A DNA stretch of 64,000 bases from Mesorhizobium ciceri biovar biserrulae WSM1271. GTDB lineage: Bacteria; Pseudomonadota; Alphaproteobacteria; Rhizobiales; Rhizobiaceae. The position numbers and the translations under genes were made by a program. The notes under the pieces were generated by a model that was not told where the DNA came from, made no database searches, and was given only the letters and a program-made list of their open reading frames with translations. The stretch's first letter is position 1, and each line of letters starts with the position of its first letter. Shown piece by piece: positions 49,605 through 58,315 of the stretch. Location of the stretch: the NCBI RefSeq assembly GCF_000185905.1, contig NC_014923.1:3867501-3931500 (forward strand), written 5' to 3'.

Positions 49605-50627
49605 ATGCGCCCCTTCGTTTATGAAAGACCAACCAGCGTCTCCGCTGCAATCGCCATGGCATCCCGTGTCGATGCCGTGCGCGTTCCGCCAACCGGCGCC
49701 GACACGCAATTCATCGCCGGCGGCACCAATCTGGCCGACTACATGAAGCTCGGTGTCGCGCAGCCGGACCGACTGCTTGACCTCAACACTCTTGCCGAGC
49801 CGGCCTTGCGGCAGATCAGGATAAACGATGACACGATCCGGTTTGGTGCACTGGTCCGCATGGGTGAAGCAGCCGACAACGTTGACGTCCGGCGGCGTTG
49901 CCCCGCCCTTGCCGACAGCCTGAAATTCGCCGCCAGCGGTCAGCTTCGCAACATGGCGAGCCTGGGCGGCAATGTGCTGCAACGTACGCGCTGCGAGTAT
50001 TTTCGAGAGATTTCCTGGCCGTGCAACAAGCGCGAACCCGGCTCCGGCTGCGCTGCGATGGAAGGGTCCAATCGCCAGCACGCCGTGCTGGGTACGAGCG
50101 ATGCCTGCATCGCCACGTATCACGGCGATTTCGCGCAGGCGCTGGTTGCGCTCGATGCCACCGTCGAGATCGAAGGTCCGCGGGGAAGGCGCACGCTTGC
50201 ATTTGCCAAGCTGCACAAACGGCCGGGCGACACGCCCGACATCGAGACGGATCTCGCCGCCGACGAGCTCATAACCGCCATCGAAGTGCGGCTCGAACGG
50301 TGGAGCAGCCGGTCGCGCTATCTGAAGATTCGCGATCGCGAATCCTACGCGTTTGCGTTGGCGTCCGCGGCTGTTGCGCTCGACATGGATGGCGAGACGG
50401 TAAGGAGTGCGCGCATTGCGCTTGGTGGTGTGGCGACGGTGCCGTGGCGGGCGCGCGAAGCAGAGGACGCGCTACAGGGCAAAGTGCTTGACGAAGCCGC
50501 GGCGCAAGAGGCTGCCGAGGCTGCCTTCGCCGATGCCAGACCGCGCGAGCATAACGCATTCAAGATACCGCTCGGCAAGCGCACGCTGGTGCGGGCGCTG
50601 CTCGAAACCCGGGATATGAAGGGCTGA
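49605..50627 (+). CDS. paoB: Aldehyde oxidoreductase, FAD subunit
   Basis: FAD-binding subunit of the xanthine-oxidase family, 340 residues, starting MRPFVYERPTSVSAAIAMA. FAD motifs are FIAGGTNLADYMKLGVAQP and ASLGGNVLQRTRCEYFR. The insertion RCEYFREISWPCNKREPGSGC has the extra Cys residues that bind the additional [4Fe-4S] cluster of PaoB. It follows paoA after one base and precedes paoC by three. Electrons pass from the Mo centre through the Fe-S clusters to this FAD. Confidence 0.95.
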   Translation: MRPFVYERPTSVSAAIAMASRVDAVRVPPTGADTQFIAGGTNLADYMKLGVAQPDRLLDLNTLAEPALRQIRINDDTIRFGALVRMGEAADNVDVRRRCPALADSLKFAASGQLRNMASLGGNVLQRTRCEYFREISWPCNKREPGSGCAAMEGSNRQHAVLGTSDACIATYHGDFAQALVALDATVEIEGPRGRRTLAFAKLHKRPGDTPDIETDLAADELITAIEVRLERWSSRSRYLKIRDRESYAFALASAAVALDMDGETVRSARIALGGVATVPWRAREAEDALQGKVLDEAAAQEAAEAAFADARPREHNAFKIPLGKRTLVRALLETRDMKG

Positions 50628-50630
50628 GCC

Positions 50631-52910
50631 ATGAACCAAGCTGCACCCGCCCCCAGGGAAAACCAGGGCGATCCGGTTGTCCGCATTGACGCCCGGCTAA
50701 AAGTTACCGGACAGGCCGGCTATCCCGCCGACATCGTCACGGCCAACGTCGCCTACGGTGCCCTTGCCACCAGCAGCATTGCCCGGGGCAAGGTTTCGGG
50801 ACTTCACACGAAAGACGCCCGGGCCGTACCCGGTGTGCTGGACATCGTCACCTATGACGATATGGACAAGACCGACACGCCGAAATTCGGCAACACCGGC
50901 GCAAGTTCGATCGGGCCTTTGCACGACAAGACGGTTTTTCACGACGGTCAGATCATCGCTCTGGTGGTTGCCGAGACCTTCGAGGCGGCGGAGGAAGCCG
51001 CAATGTTGATCCGCGCCGACTATGAGGACGAACGGCCCGCCGCCAGCTTTGATTCCAAGGGCGTGAAGATGGAGCCGGCTGCCGGCAAAAACCCAATGTT
51101 CAAGGAGGATGCGAAGGCCGGTGATTTCGATGCCGCCTGGGCGGATGCGACGGTAAAGATCGACGAAAAATATTCGACGCCGACCCAGCATCACAATCCG
51201 ATCGAACTGTTTTCGACCACCGCAATATGGCAAGGCGACCAGTTGACCATACACGAGCCCAGCCAGAACGTTACCGGCTGGAAGGTGGAACTGGCACGCC
51301 AGCTGAAGCTCGATCCGGCCAATGTGCGGATCGTCAGTCCCTATATCGGCGGCGCCTTCGGCTCCAAGGGGCCGATGACGGCACGCACCGCTATCGTTGC
51401 CGTCGCGGCGCGACGCATTGGCCGCCCGGTTCGTTGCGTCGTCAATCGCATGCAAGCCTTCGGTACGCAGACCTATCGCGCCGAAACGCGGCATAGGATC
51501 CGCATGGGCGCCGGCAAGGACGGCCGCATCACGGCGTTCGGACATGAGGCCTGGGAGGTGACGTCACGCCCTGACCCTTATGTCGTCGGCGGCACGTCCG
51601 CCACCGCGCGCATGTACAATTACGGCGCCGTTCTGACGCATGTTTCGCTGGTTCACGCCGACCGCAACACGCCTGGCTACATGCGATCGCCGCCGGAGAC
51701 GCCTTATGTCTACGCGCTGGAAAACGCCATGGATGAAATGGCCGTGGCCCTCGGCATGGATCCTGTCGAGTTTCGTCGCATCAATGAACCGGAGAAGGAG
51801 CCCATCGGAGGCAAGCCATTTTCCAGCCGCTCACTCATCAAGTGCTACGACCAGGCGTCGGAGGCCTTTGGCTGGTCGAAGCGCGATCCCAAGGTCGGCT
51901 CGATGCGCGACGGCGACTGGCTGGTCGGGATGGGCTGTGCGACGGCGATCTATCCGACTGCCGCCGCGCCCTGCGCGGCCCGGGTTCGTCTCACCGCCGA
52001 CGGCGAGGTTCGAGTCCAGTGCGGCTCGCATGAAATCGGCACCGGCGTTCGCACCATCGCCGGCCAGATGGCGGCCGAAAGACTGGGCATCGGCATGGAC
52101 AAGATCAGCGTCGAGATGGGCGACAGTGCCTTGCCGCCGGCTCCCGTGTCGGGCGGATCGATCTCGACCGCCAGTGTCTGCTCGGCGGTCATGAAAGCCT
52201 GCGACGCGATACGCGGAAAGCTGTTCGCCGCCGCTGCGGGCAGGGGGGCTCCGCTGGCCGGTTCGGGCAATGCGAAGCTGGACTTGAAGGACGAAGAGGT
52301 CGTCACCGAGACCGGCAAATCCGCAAAGCTGGCTGATGTCTTCAAGGCTATGCAAGTCGGCGCCATCGAGGAATATGCCGAGTTTGCGCCGAAGGGTTCT
52401 TCGCCTGAAGCCCTCAGCAAACTCTATGCCGGACAGTCGGAATTTCATGGGGGAGAGAACGACGAAGATTCGGTCAAATATGCCTTTGGCGCCGAGTTCG
52501 TCGAAGTGCGCATCAACAGCTATACACGCGAAATCCGGGTCCCGCGCATCGTCGGGGCCTTCGCCGCCGGGCGCATCATGAACACGCGCACCGCGCGCAG
52601 CCAGCTGATGGGTGGCATGATCTGGGGTATCGGCCAGGCGTTGCACGAGGCGACGGAAATCGATCAGCGACACGCGCGCTACGTCAACCGCGACCTGCAG
52701 GACTATCTCGTGCCGGTCAACGCCGACATCAAACAGGTCGACGTTATCCTGGTCCCCGAAATCGACCATCAGGTCAACCCTGCCGGCGTCAAGGGTTTGG
52801 GCGAACTCGGCAATGTCGGAACGGCTGCTGCCGTGGCGAGTGCCGTCTATCATGCCACCGGCAAGCGCATTCGCGATCTGCCGATCAGAATAGACGATTT
52901 GATAGGCTGA
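50631..52910 (+). CDS. paoC: Aldehyde oxidoreductase, molybdenum-binding subunit
   Basis: Catalytic molybdopterin-cytosine-dinucleotide subunit, 759 residues. It has DARLKVTGQAGYPADI at the start, PYIGGAFGSKG, YMRSPPETPYVYALENAMDEMA, GSHEIGTGVRTIAGQMAAERLG, and the catalytic base Glu725 in GVKGLGELGNVG. Full length and all Moco-contact loops are present. The complex oxidises aromatic and other aldehydes, passing electrons to ferredoxin or oxygen. A stress-type box before paoA suggests that aldehydes from oxidative damage are the natural targets. No XdhC-type chaperone is next to it. Confidence 0.95.
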   Translation: MNQAAPAPRENQGDPVVRIDARLKVTGQAGYPADIVTANVAYGALATSSIARGKVSGLHTKDARAVPGVLDIVTYDDMDKTDTPKFGNTGASSIGPLHDKTVFHDGQIIALVVAETFEAAEEAAMLIRADYEDERPAASFDSKGVKMEPAAGKNPMFKEDAKAGDFDAAWADATVKIDEKYSTPTQHHNPIELFSTTAIWQGDQLTIHEPSQNVTGWKVELARQLKLDPANVRIVSPYIGGAFGSKGPMTARTAIVAVAARRIGRPVRCVVNRMQAFGTQTYRAETRHRIRMGAGKDGRITAFGHEAWEVTSRPDPYVVGGTSATARMYNYGAVLTHVSLVHADRNTPGYMRSPPETPYVYALENAMDEMAVALGMDPVEFRRINEPEKEPIGGKPFSSRSLIKCYDQASEAFGWSKRDPKVGSMRDGDWLVGMGCATAIYPTAAAPCAARVRLTADGEVRVQCGSHEIGTGVRTIAGQMAAERLGIGMDKISVEMGDSALPPAPVSGGSISTASVCSAVMKACDAIRGKLFAAAAGRGAPLAGSGNAKLDLKDEEVVTETGKSAKLADVFKAMQVGAIEEYAEFAPKGSSPEALSKLYAGQSEFHGGENDEDSVKYAFGAEFVEVRINSYTREIRVPRIVGAFAAGRIMNTRTARSQLMGGMIWGIGQALHEATEIDQRHARYVNRDLQDYLVPVNADIKQVDVILVPEIDHQVNPAGVKGLGELGNVGTAAAVASAVYHATGKRIRDLPIRIDDLIG

Positions 52911-52933
52911 CGATCAAGAGTTCTGGACCAAGC

Positions 52934-53395
52934 ATGGAACTCGTAACCCATAAGAAATTCAAAAACGGCAGGTTGATGCCGTGGGGAAAAGGCACGGTCG
53001 TCTCCGGAGCAAGGGGATTTGTCTACCTTTGCGGAAATACGGCAACCGCCGAAAATTATGATCCGACCGGAAAGAGAGGAGGGGGATTCACTGGCGATGC
53101 GGCGGCACAGTGGCGTGCAATTCTGGCGAACATCAAATCAGATCTGGAAGAACTCGGCAGCGCGCTCGACTATCTCATCCGGCTGACCTTCTTCATCAAG
53201 GGGCCATTTCCCGATGGCGGCGTTCTGAGTTCACCCAATTTTCGTCTCGACGTACTGGACGAGTTCTTTGCCGAGCATTGCCCGAAGCACTGCAGCTATA
53301 ACAACCCGCCGCCTTCGGAGGTGATCGGAGTTGCAGCGCTTGCGCAAGCCGACATCGTCGTTGAAATTGTTGCGGTGGCGGCGTTGCCTGACTGA
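52934..53395 (+). CDS. RidA/YjgF-family protein
   Basis: A 153-residue protein with the RidA fold: VVSGARGFVYLCGNTA, AAAQWRAILANIKSDLEELGSALDYLIRLTFFIKGPF and the C-terminal PSEVIGVAALAQADIVVEIVAVAALPD. The conserved active-site Arg of canonical RidA (GQIP...R) is not obvious, since the segment reads SYNNPPPSEVIGV, so imine deaminase activity is uncertain. It lies 23 bases after paoC in the same direction and may belong to the same transcript. Confidence 0.82.
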   Translation: MELVTHKKFKNGRLMPWGKGTVVSGARGFVYLCGNTATAENYDPTGKRGGGFTGDAAAQWRAILANIKSDLEELGSALDYLIRLTFFIKGPFPDGGVLSSPNFRLDVLDEFFAEHCPKHCSYNNPPPSEVIGVAALAQADIVVEIVAVAALPD

Positions 53396-53441
53396 AGAAT
53401 TTCGCATGCAGCGCTGGCTTGATTGACTTGGCTCTCGCGTG

Positions 53442-55151
53442 TCACTCCGGGGCTGTGGCGGGAGCCGTGTAACGGCGGCGCACGGCATCAAGCACCCGCT
53501 TGCGGCTCTCCTCCGCCGACAGGGTCTTGTCCTCTTCCGCCTGGGCGGTTTCGCGCGCCAGGTCCTTGTCCCTGATCTGATGTCGAAACCATTTGGAATA
53601 GTCGCCGGTGCGCAAATGAAACTCCCAGGTCTTGTCATCTATGCCCTCGGCGATCTGAGCGAAGATCATCAGATTGTGAGCCCTGAGATTCATCGCATTC
53701 TCAGGGCCATGGAAATAGAAGCTGCCGGCTTCGTCGAGCTGGCCTTCGGCATATTTCCGGCTGTGCCGCTTGAGTGACTGACGTGGTTCGACCACTTTGA
53801 CCGTCTTGACTTTTTTGCCTGCCTGCGGCCGCCAGAACAGCACGCGCGCACCTTTCGGGCTGGGGATGACTTTCGGCGGCTCAATGCCGGTTTCACGGCA
53901 GAAGACCTTCACGACGTCCTTTGCCTTGGGGCCAAGCGCAATGATGGCTGTCACCAGGCGCAAGGCGTCTGTCGAGATCGCCTCGGGGTGAACGGTGATC
54001 AGGATTGTGCCAGGCAATTCCAATGACAGAACCGCCCGCGTATCGTCGCGCCGCTTGGGCAGAAGATGATGCGCTTCATCGATCACGAGCCAGTGCGGTC
54101 TCGCGGTGCGCCGGCGGAAACTGCTGAGGCCAGGCAGCAGGTCGGCAAAGAAATCCGGCCTCTCGTCGACCCGCAGGGCCAGTCCATTGACGACTATATT
54201 GCTGTCGGCCTTGGCGATCAGATCCAGCACTTGCGCCTTTGTCGGCGCGCTTGAGCCGTCTCCCAGGCGAACGGCGCCTTCGAGGCCATCATAGTCGCCT
54301 TCGGGATCGAAGACACAAAACTGAAAGCCGCTTTCGACGAAGCGCTCGGTCAGCGCGGTGGCCAAGGTGGATTTACCGATACCGGAACTCCCGGCAATGA
54401 GGATCGTGTCGCTCGGCGACAGGTAGGTATCGTCGCCGCCAGATGATCCAAGAACGATGCCGTCATGGCGCTTCGGCACTATCGCGTGATCACGCTTTAT
54501 CAGCTTTGCGATCAGTTGCTCCACGCCTTTGCCTCGGGCGCCACGCATGACCAGGTTGGCTGTATCCTTGACCGCCGGAATTGCATTGTCGACGGCGACG
54601 CTGCAGCCACAGGCTTGCAGGAACGCATGATCGTTCTCGGCGTCGCCGACGCCGACGACGTTGTGCGGCGAAAGTCGAAGGTCCTGAAGGGCCGCGGCGA
54701 GCCCGGTGGCTTTGTTGATGCCGCTCGGCAGGATCATCACCGCGCCCTTGTTGAAGATGATTTCCAGTTCGAGCCCCATCTTCTTGATGACCTCAAGCAC
54801 GGTCGCTTGATGCGGTTCCCAGGTCGCGACGATCGATCGTCCGACCGAAAGCGGCTTGACGCCCTGCCTCTTCAACCTGGCGACGAATTTGGGCTCGGGC
54901 GGCGGGGCGATCACCCGCTCTTCCTCGCTGGCCGGCGTGTAGATCATCGCGCCATTCTCAGCGACGACCTTGTCGAAGAGGCTAAGCTCGGGAAAGACGC
55001 CCTTGAGATCGGGCAGTTCACGCCCGGTGACGAGAACCAGCTTGCGGCCGCTTTTCTTGAACCGCTCAAGCGCAGTGAGCGTTTTCTTGGCGACGACCCC
55101 ATCATGAGCCAGCGTGCCGTCATAGTCAGTCGCCAATGCAATGAAATACAT
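53442..55151 (-). CDS. HAD-family phosphatase fused to a P-loop ATPase
   Basis: A 569-residue fusion. Residues 1-220 are a Cof-type HAD hydrolase: ATDYDGTLAHDG (Asp9 nucleophile, Asp11), VTGRE, NKATG (Lys147) and the acidic motif VGVGDAEND. Residues 235-440 are an ATPase with P-loop AGSSGIGKST (254-262) and Walker B WLVIDEAH (354-361), resembling HerA-type or ATPase-AAA proteins. A C-terminal region (about 130 residues) is charged with a KWFRHQIRDKDLA segment. The combination suggests phosphate-removal linked to an ATP-driven machine. Role unknown. Start ATG 55151. No box is visible for this gene, but DUF892 is divergent to it. Confidence 0.85.
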   Translation of the reverse strand: MYFIALATDYDGTLAHDGVVAKKTLTALERFKKSGRKLVLVTGRELPDLKGVFPELSLFDKVVAENGAMIYTPASEEERVIAPPPEPKFVARLKRQGVKPLSVGRSIVATWEPHQATVLEVIKKMGLELEIIFNKGAVMILPSGINKATGLAAALQDLRLSPHNVVGVGDAENDHAFLQACGCSVAVDNAIPAVKDTANLVMRGARGKGVEQLIAKLIKRDHAIVPKRHDGIVLGSSGGDDTYLSPSDTILIAGSSGIGKSTLATALTERFVESGFQFCVFDPEGDYDGLEGAVRLGDGSSAPTKAQVLDLIAKADSNIVVNGLALRVDERPDFFADLLPGLSSFRRRTARPHWLVIDEAHHLLPKRRDDTRAVLSLELPGTILITVHPEAISTDALRLVTAIIALGPKAKDVVKVFCRETGIEPPKVIPSPKGARVLFWRPQAGKKVKTVKVVEPRQSLKRHSRKYAEGQLDEAGSFYFHGPENAMNLRAHNLMIFAQIAEGIDDKTWEFHLRTGDYSKWFRHQIRDKDLARETAQAEEDKTLSAEESRKRVLDAVRRRYTAPATAPE

Positions 55152-55272
55152 TCCGCCAACCCTTCTCGGTTCCGATTGCTCTGCGACTAGAACGTGTGAT
55201 CGAGACAAAGGCTCCCCACCGACCGGATCGCAGGTCTTGGAGAAGGGGGAACGGGTCCGCCCTCGGAAATCA

Positions 55273-55297
55273 GGAACTCCTTCGGTGCCGGCACGTT
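55273..55297 (+). promoter_or_regulatory. EcfG-type promoter box (CGTT)
   Basis: GGAAC (55273-55277), 16 bases, CGTT (55294-55297), exact consensus, 91 bases before the DUF892 start. Confidence 0.7.
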
Positions 55298-55387
55298 GAC
55301 CAGACAAGCCGGGAACCGTCCCGGTCTTTGTTGGCGGCGCAAACCCCGTCGCCGAAATCCACACCAAGCGCAATGAAAGGTAAGGCC

Positions 55388-55894
55388 ATGGGCTTCTTTT
55401 CGAAGGACATCAAGACACTCGACGATCTCTTCGTGCACACGCTGCGCGACATCTATTACGCCGAAAAGCAGATCGAGAAAGCGCTGCCGAAGATGATCGA
55501 CAAGGCAACCGACCCGCAATTGAAAGCCGGATTTGAAAAACACCTCGATCAGACGAGAGGCCATGTCGAGCGCGTCGAACAGGTGTTTGAGTTGCATGGC
55601 GTCAAGGCCAAGGAGGTCAACTGTCCGGCAATCGACGGCATTCTCGAGGAGGCCGACGATGTGAGCGGTGACGTCGATGACAAGGAGGTTCTCGACGCGG
55701 CGCTGATTGCTTCGGCGCAGGCCGTCGAACACTACGAGATGACGCGCTACGGCACGCTCATCGCCTGGGCCAAGCAGCTTGGCCGCACCGACTGCGCCAA
55801 TGTGCTGGCCAAGAATCTCAAGGAAGAACAGGCGACAGATCGCAAGCTCACCGAAATGGCGGAAAGCAAGATCAACCTGCAGGCAGCCGAATAA
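55388..55894 (+). CDS. DUF892/YciE-type ferritin-like protein
   Basis: A 168-residue four-helix ferritin-like protein: FFSKDIKTLDDLFVHTLRDIYYAEKQIEKALPKMIDKATDPQLKAGFEKHLDQTRGHVERVEQVFEL, then AVEHYEMTRYGTLIAWAKQLG and EEQATDRKLTEMAE. Glu and His residues of the helices, including the ExxH-type pairs, could bind a di-metal site. DUF892/YciE proteins are stress-induced in many bacteria. The ATG at 55388 is preceded by AAGG. A strong hairpin follows, and a strict box lies upstream. Confidence 0.9.
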   Translation: MGFFSKDIKTLDDLFVHTLRDIYYAEKQIEKALPKMIDKATDPQLKAGFEKHLDQTRGHVERVEQVFELHGVKAKEVNCPAIDGILEEADDVSGDVDDKEVLDAALIASAQAVEHYEMTRYGTLIAWAKQLGRTDCANVLAKNLKEEQATDRKLTEMAESKINLQAAE

Positions 55895-55900
55895 GGCTGC

Positions 55901-55934
55901 AATCCGGCCGGCTGGTAACTCGGCCGGCCGGATT
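55901..55934 (+). terminator. Strong hairpin after the DUF892 gene
   Basis: Twelve base pairs (AATCCGGCCGGC with GCCGGCCGGATT) around a ten-base loop, seven bases after the stop. No T-run follows, so termination may need Rho. Confidence 0.65.
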
Positions 55935-55953
55935 GCCGGTAGGTTCCATCCCG

Positions 55954-56103
55954 TCAGCGAGACGGGTCGACGCCCAGTGCCGCTGATTGCTTGCGCAGCG
56001 CCTCACCGTCATCCTGCGGCACATGCCGAGCAGACCCTGCGGTTTCCGTGTAGATGCGATACGCTACACAAGCGAACGCCACCATGAAAAGCAGACGGCC
56101 CAT
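55954..56103 (-). CDS. Small membrane protein
   Basis: A 49-residue protein, MGRLLFMVAFACVAYRIYTE..., with one N-terminal hydrophobic segment and a polar tail (ETAGSARHVPQDDGEALRKQSAALGVDPSR). AAGGAG precedes the start. It lies 40 bases after the SDR gene on the same strand and may be transcribed with it. Function unknown. Confidence 0.6.
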   Translation of the reverse strand: MGRLLFMVAFACVAYRIYTETAGSARHVPQDDGEALRKQSAALGVDPSR

Positions 56104-56143
56104 CCATCCTACTCCTTCGTTGCGGATTTCGTTTCGGCCATCC

Positions 56144-57115
56144 TCAGTACCCTCCGACGACGGGCAAGATCTCGCCGGTGATGTAGCTCGAGCAATGCGG
56201 CGAAGCGAGGAACACATAGGCCGGCGCGAGCTCTTCCGGTTGCGCTGGTCGTTTCATTGGCGTGTCCGCGCCGAATTTCGAGACGTCGTCAGCTTCCTTG
56301 TCCGACGGATTGAGCGGCGTCCACACCGGACCCGGTGCTACCGCATTCACCCTTATGCCCCTGCCGATGAGATTGCCCGACAGGGCCCGCGTGAAAGCAT
56401 GGATGCCGCCCTTGGTCATCGAATAGTCGACCAGCTGTTTTGAACCGTCGATACCGGTTACCGAACCGGTGTTGATGATCGCCGAACCGGGTTTCATGTG
56501 CGGCACCGCTTCCTGCGCCATATGAAAATAGCCGTAAAGATTGGTCTTCAACGTCGTGTCGAAATGTTCTTCGGTGAGCTCGCCGAAGTCGCTGGAATGG
56601 ATCTGGAACGCAGCATTGTTGACCAGCACGTCGATGCGGCCGAATTTTTCAACGGTCTCCATGACCGCCTTGTGGCAGTGGCTGCGTTCGCTGACATCGG
56701 CCTTGACCAGGAGGCAGCGTCGTCCCTCCTTTTCCACCGCGGATTTGGTCTCTTCAGCGTCCTTGTCCTCGGCCAGATAGACGATCGCGACGTCGGCGCC
56801 CTCGCGGGCGAACAACACCGCCACCGAGCGGCCGATGCCCGAATCGCCGCCCGTGATGAGCGCTACCTTTTGGTTGAGTTTTTTCGATCCGAGATAGTAA
56901 GGCGCATCGTACAGCGGCGCCGGCTCTATGGCCCATTCATGTCCCGGTTTGGGCTGATGTTGCTCAGGGAAGGGGGGCTCGGGATATTCGCGGGCGCCAG
57001 CCTGCATGGCGCCTTGCAGCTTCCCATCGCCTTTCGATTTGTCCTTGGCATCGATGCCACGTTGGATATGGCGCTGCTTGGCCGCTTCACCGGCTATTTC
57101 CGACTTCATCTGCAT
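56144..57115 (-). CDS. SDR-family oxidoreductase (YghA/general stress 39-like)
   Basis: A 323-residue short-chain dehydrogenase with a N-terminal extension (MQMKSEIAGEAAKQRHIQRG, PEPPFPEQHQPKPGHEW). The dinucleotide-binding motif is ALITGGDSGIGRSVAVLFAREGADV; VLVNNAAFQIHS, NTGSVTGIDGSKQLVDYSMTKGGIHAF (Ser-Tyr-Lys) and VNAVAPGPVWTP complete the fold. The extension and domain order are those of E. coli YghA and Bacillus YhdF/general stress protein 39. The substrate is unknown. AAGGAG lies at the start. A second ATG (57109) is next to it. Confidence 0.9.
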   Translation of the reverse strand: MQMKSEIAGEAAKQRHIQRGIDAKDKSKGDGKLQGAMQAGAREYPEPPFPEQHQPKPGHEWAIEPAPLYDAPYYLGSKKLNQKVALITGGDSGIGRSVAVLFAREGADVAIVYLAEDKDAEETKSAVEKEGRRCLLVKADVSERSHCHKAVMETVEKFGRIDVLVNNAAFQIHSSDFGELTEEHFDTTLKTNLYGYFHMAQEAVPHMKPGSAIINTGSVTGIDGSKQLVDYSMTKGGIHAFTRALSGNLIGRGIRVNAVAPGPVWTPLNPSDKEADDVSKFGADTPMKRPAQPEELAPAYVFLASPHCSSYITGEILPVVGGY

Positions 57116-57427
57116 GATCGTCTCCTTGGCTTGGAGAGAAAACAACGCATGTCGGCCAAAAAGGTTTGCGCAAAAGATCGACTGCAGAGAGGATTCCGAC
57201 CAGCGGTTGGCAATGCGTGGCGACGACATCGCCAACTGCAACAATTCAGCTGCAATGCAGCCGCACCAGCCACCGCCGCGACGGGATCGAGCACCCGGGG
57301 CTTGCCCGCTGCCTGCGCCGCCTTGGCGGCGAGCCAAACGTGACGATGTGGACTGGGAAGCTCTTGCGTCAAACTGGCGTGCGCAAAGCAGCGCCATCCG
57401 GTCTGCTCCGGGCGGAGCGCCGGAATT
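57116..57427. other. Intergenic region, no gene recognised
   Basis: These 312 bases lie between the SDR start and the TetR stop, both on the minus strand. No GGAAC box is present. CGCCGCC-TT-GGCGGCG at 57316-57331 may be a terminator for the TetR transcript. No convincing short frame was found. Confidence 0.5.
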
Positions 57428-58123
57428 CTATCTTGGCGAGAGGCCGTCGAGCAGGAAGTCGAGGCCTCTTCGGAAGGCGCCATCCCAATCGTTGTCCAAC
57501 AGCAGACGAGAGCGTTCGATTGTCGGGTAGTGTTCGCTGAGATGTGTAAGACGCTGCTGTGCGGCTGCCCTGTCTTCTTCCGAGAGGTCGAAGCTTGCCC
57601 GGGTGAGGGTAGCGCCCATCACATAGTTCCAGAGCGACCATATCGCGGCGTTCAGATCCGCGTCCGCAACACCGGCTCTGGACAAGGTCTTGCTCAGCAT
57701 TTCCAGGCGACCGAGAATGTTCCGACCGAGCGCCCGGCGCGGCAACAGCGATGCCGACCAAGGATGGCGCAACATTCTGGCGCGCCAGTCTTCGAGCATA
57801 TGAACGACGTCTCCGCGCCAGTCCGGAGACTCACCTGTTTCAGGCGATCCGCGATGTTCGAGCACCGAATCGACTGCTAGATCAAAGACATCCTCCTTGT
57901 TGTCGACGTGCCAATATAGACTCATCACACCCGAGCCGAGGCGATCGGCCAGCCGACGCATTGTCAATCCGTCTATGCCCTGGGCGTCCAGCAGTTCCAC
58001 CGCGGTCGCCACGATACGCTCTCGAGACAGCGGCGGCTCGGTGCTCGCTTGCTGCACGGGCTGGAGCGACACGCTTATCCGTTGATCCCCTTTGCTCCGG
58101 GCGCCGCTGCGTTTGGCTACCAT
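57428..58123 (-). CDS. TetR-family transcriptional regulator
   Basis: A 231-residue regulator. The N-terminal helix-turn-helix is LSRERIVATAVELLDAQGIDGLTMRRLADRLGSGVMSLYWHVDNKEDVFDLAVDSVLEHRG, and the C-terminal helical part, with WRARMLRHPWSASLLPRRALG and NYVMGATLTRASFDL, resembles TetR_C of tetracycline-type repressors. The ATG at 58123 is preferred, because the upstream part reads only from a TTG at 58165. It is divergent from the exported RidA gene; the shared gap has a repeated motif at 58193-58225 suited for a repressor. Confidence 0.9.
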   Translation of the reverse strand: MVAKRSGARSKGDQRISVSLQPVQQASTEPPLSRERIVATAVELLDAQGIDGLTMRRLADRLGSGVMSLYWHVDNKEDVFDLAVDSVLEHRGSPETGESPDWRGDVVHMLEDWRARMLRHPWSASLLPRRALGRNILGRLEMLSKTLSRAGVADADLNAAIWSLWNYVMGATLTRASFDLSEEDRAAAQQRLTHLSEHYPTIERSRLLLDNDWDGAFRRGLDFLLDGLSPR

Positions 58124-58192
58124 CCGTCGTCCTCGCTTTTTCAGAACATCGATTTTGACCGGCAACGCGACAAATGTCGATCTTGAGCGATT

Positions 58193-58225
58193 GACTCGTA
58201 CGACGTACCATACGATGACTCGTAC
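58193..58225. promoter_or_regulatory. Candidate TetR operator region
   Basis: The direct repeat GACTCGTAC occurs at 58193-58201 and 58217-58225, and GTACGACGTAC (58198-58208) is an inverted pair. It lies in the divergent gap between the TetR gene and the exported RidA gene. Confidence 0.5.
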
Positions 58226-58315
58226 ATCGCACGATTCACGTAGCGATTAGGTTAAAGTTCAATCTGCAGGCGCCAGGGTAGGTTGCTCGCAGGCTGCGGA
58301 GCCAAGCGAAAAACC

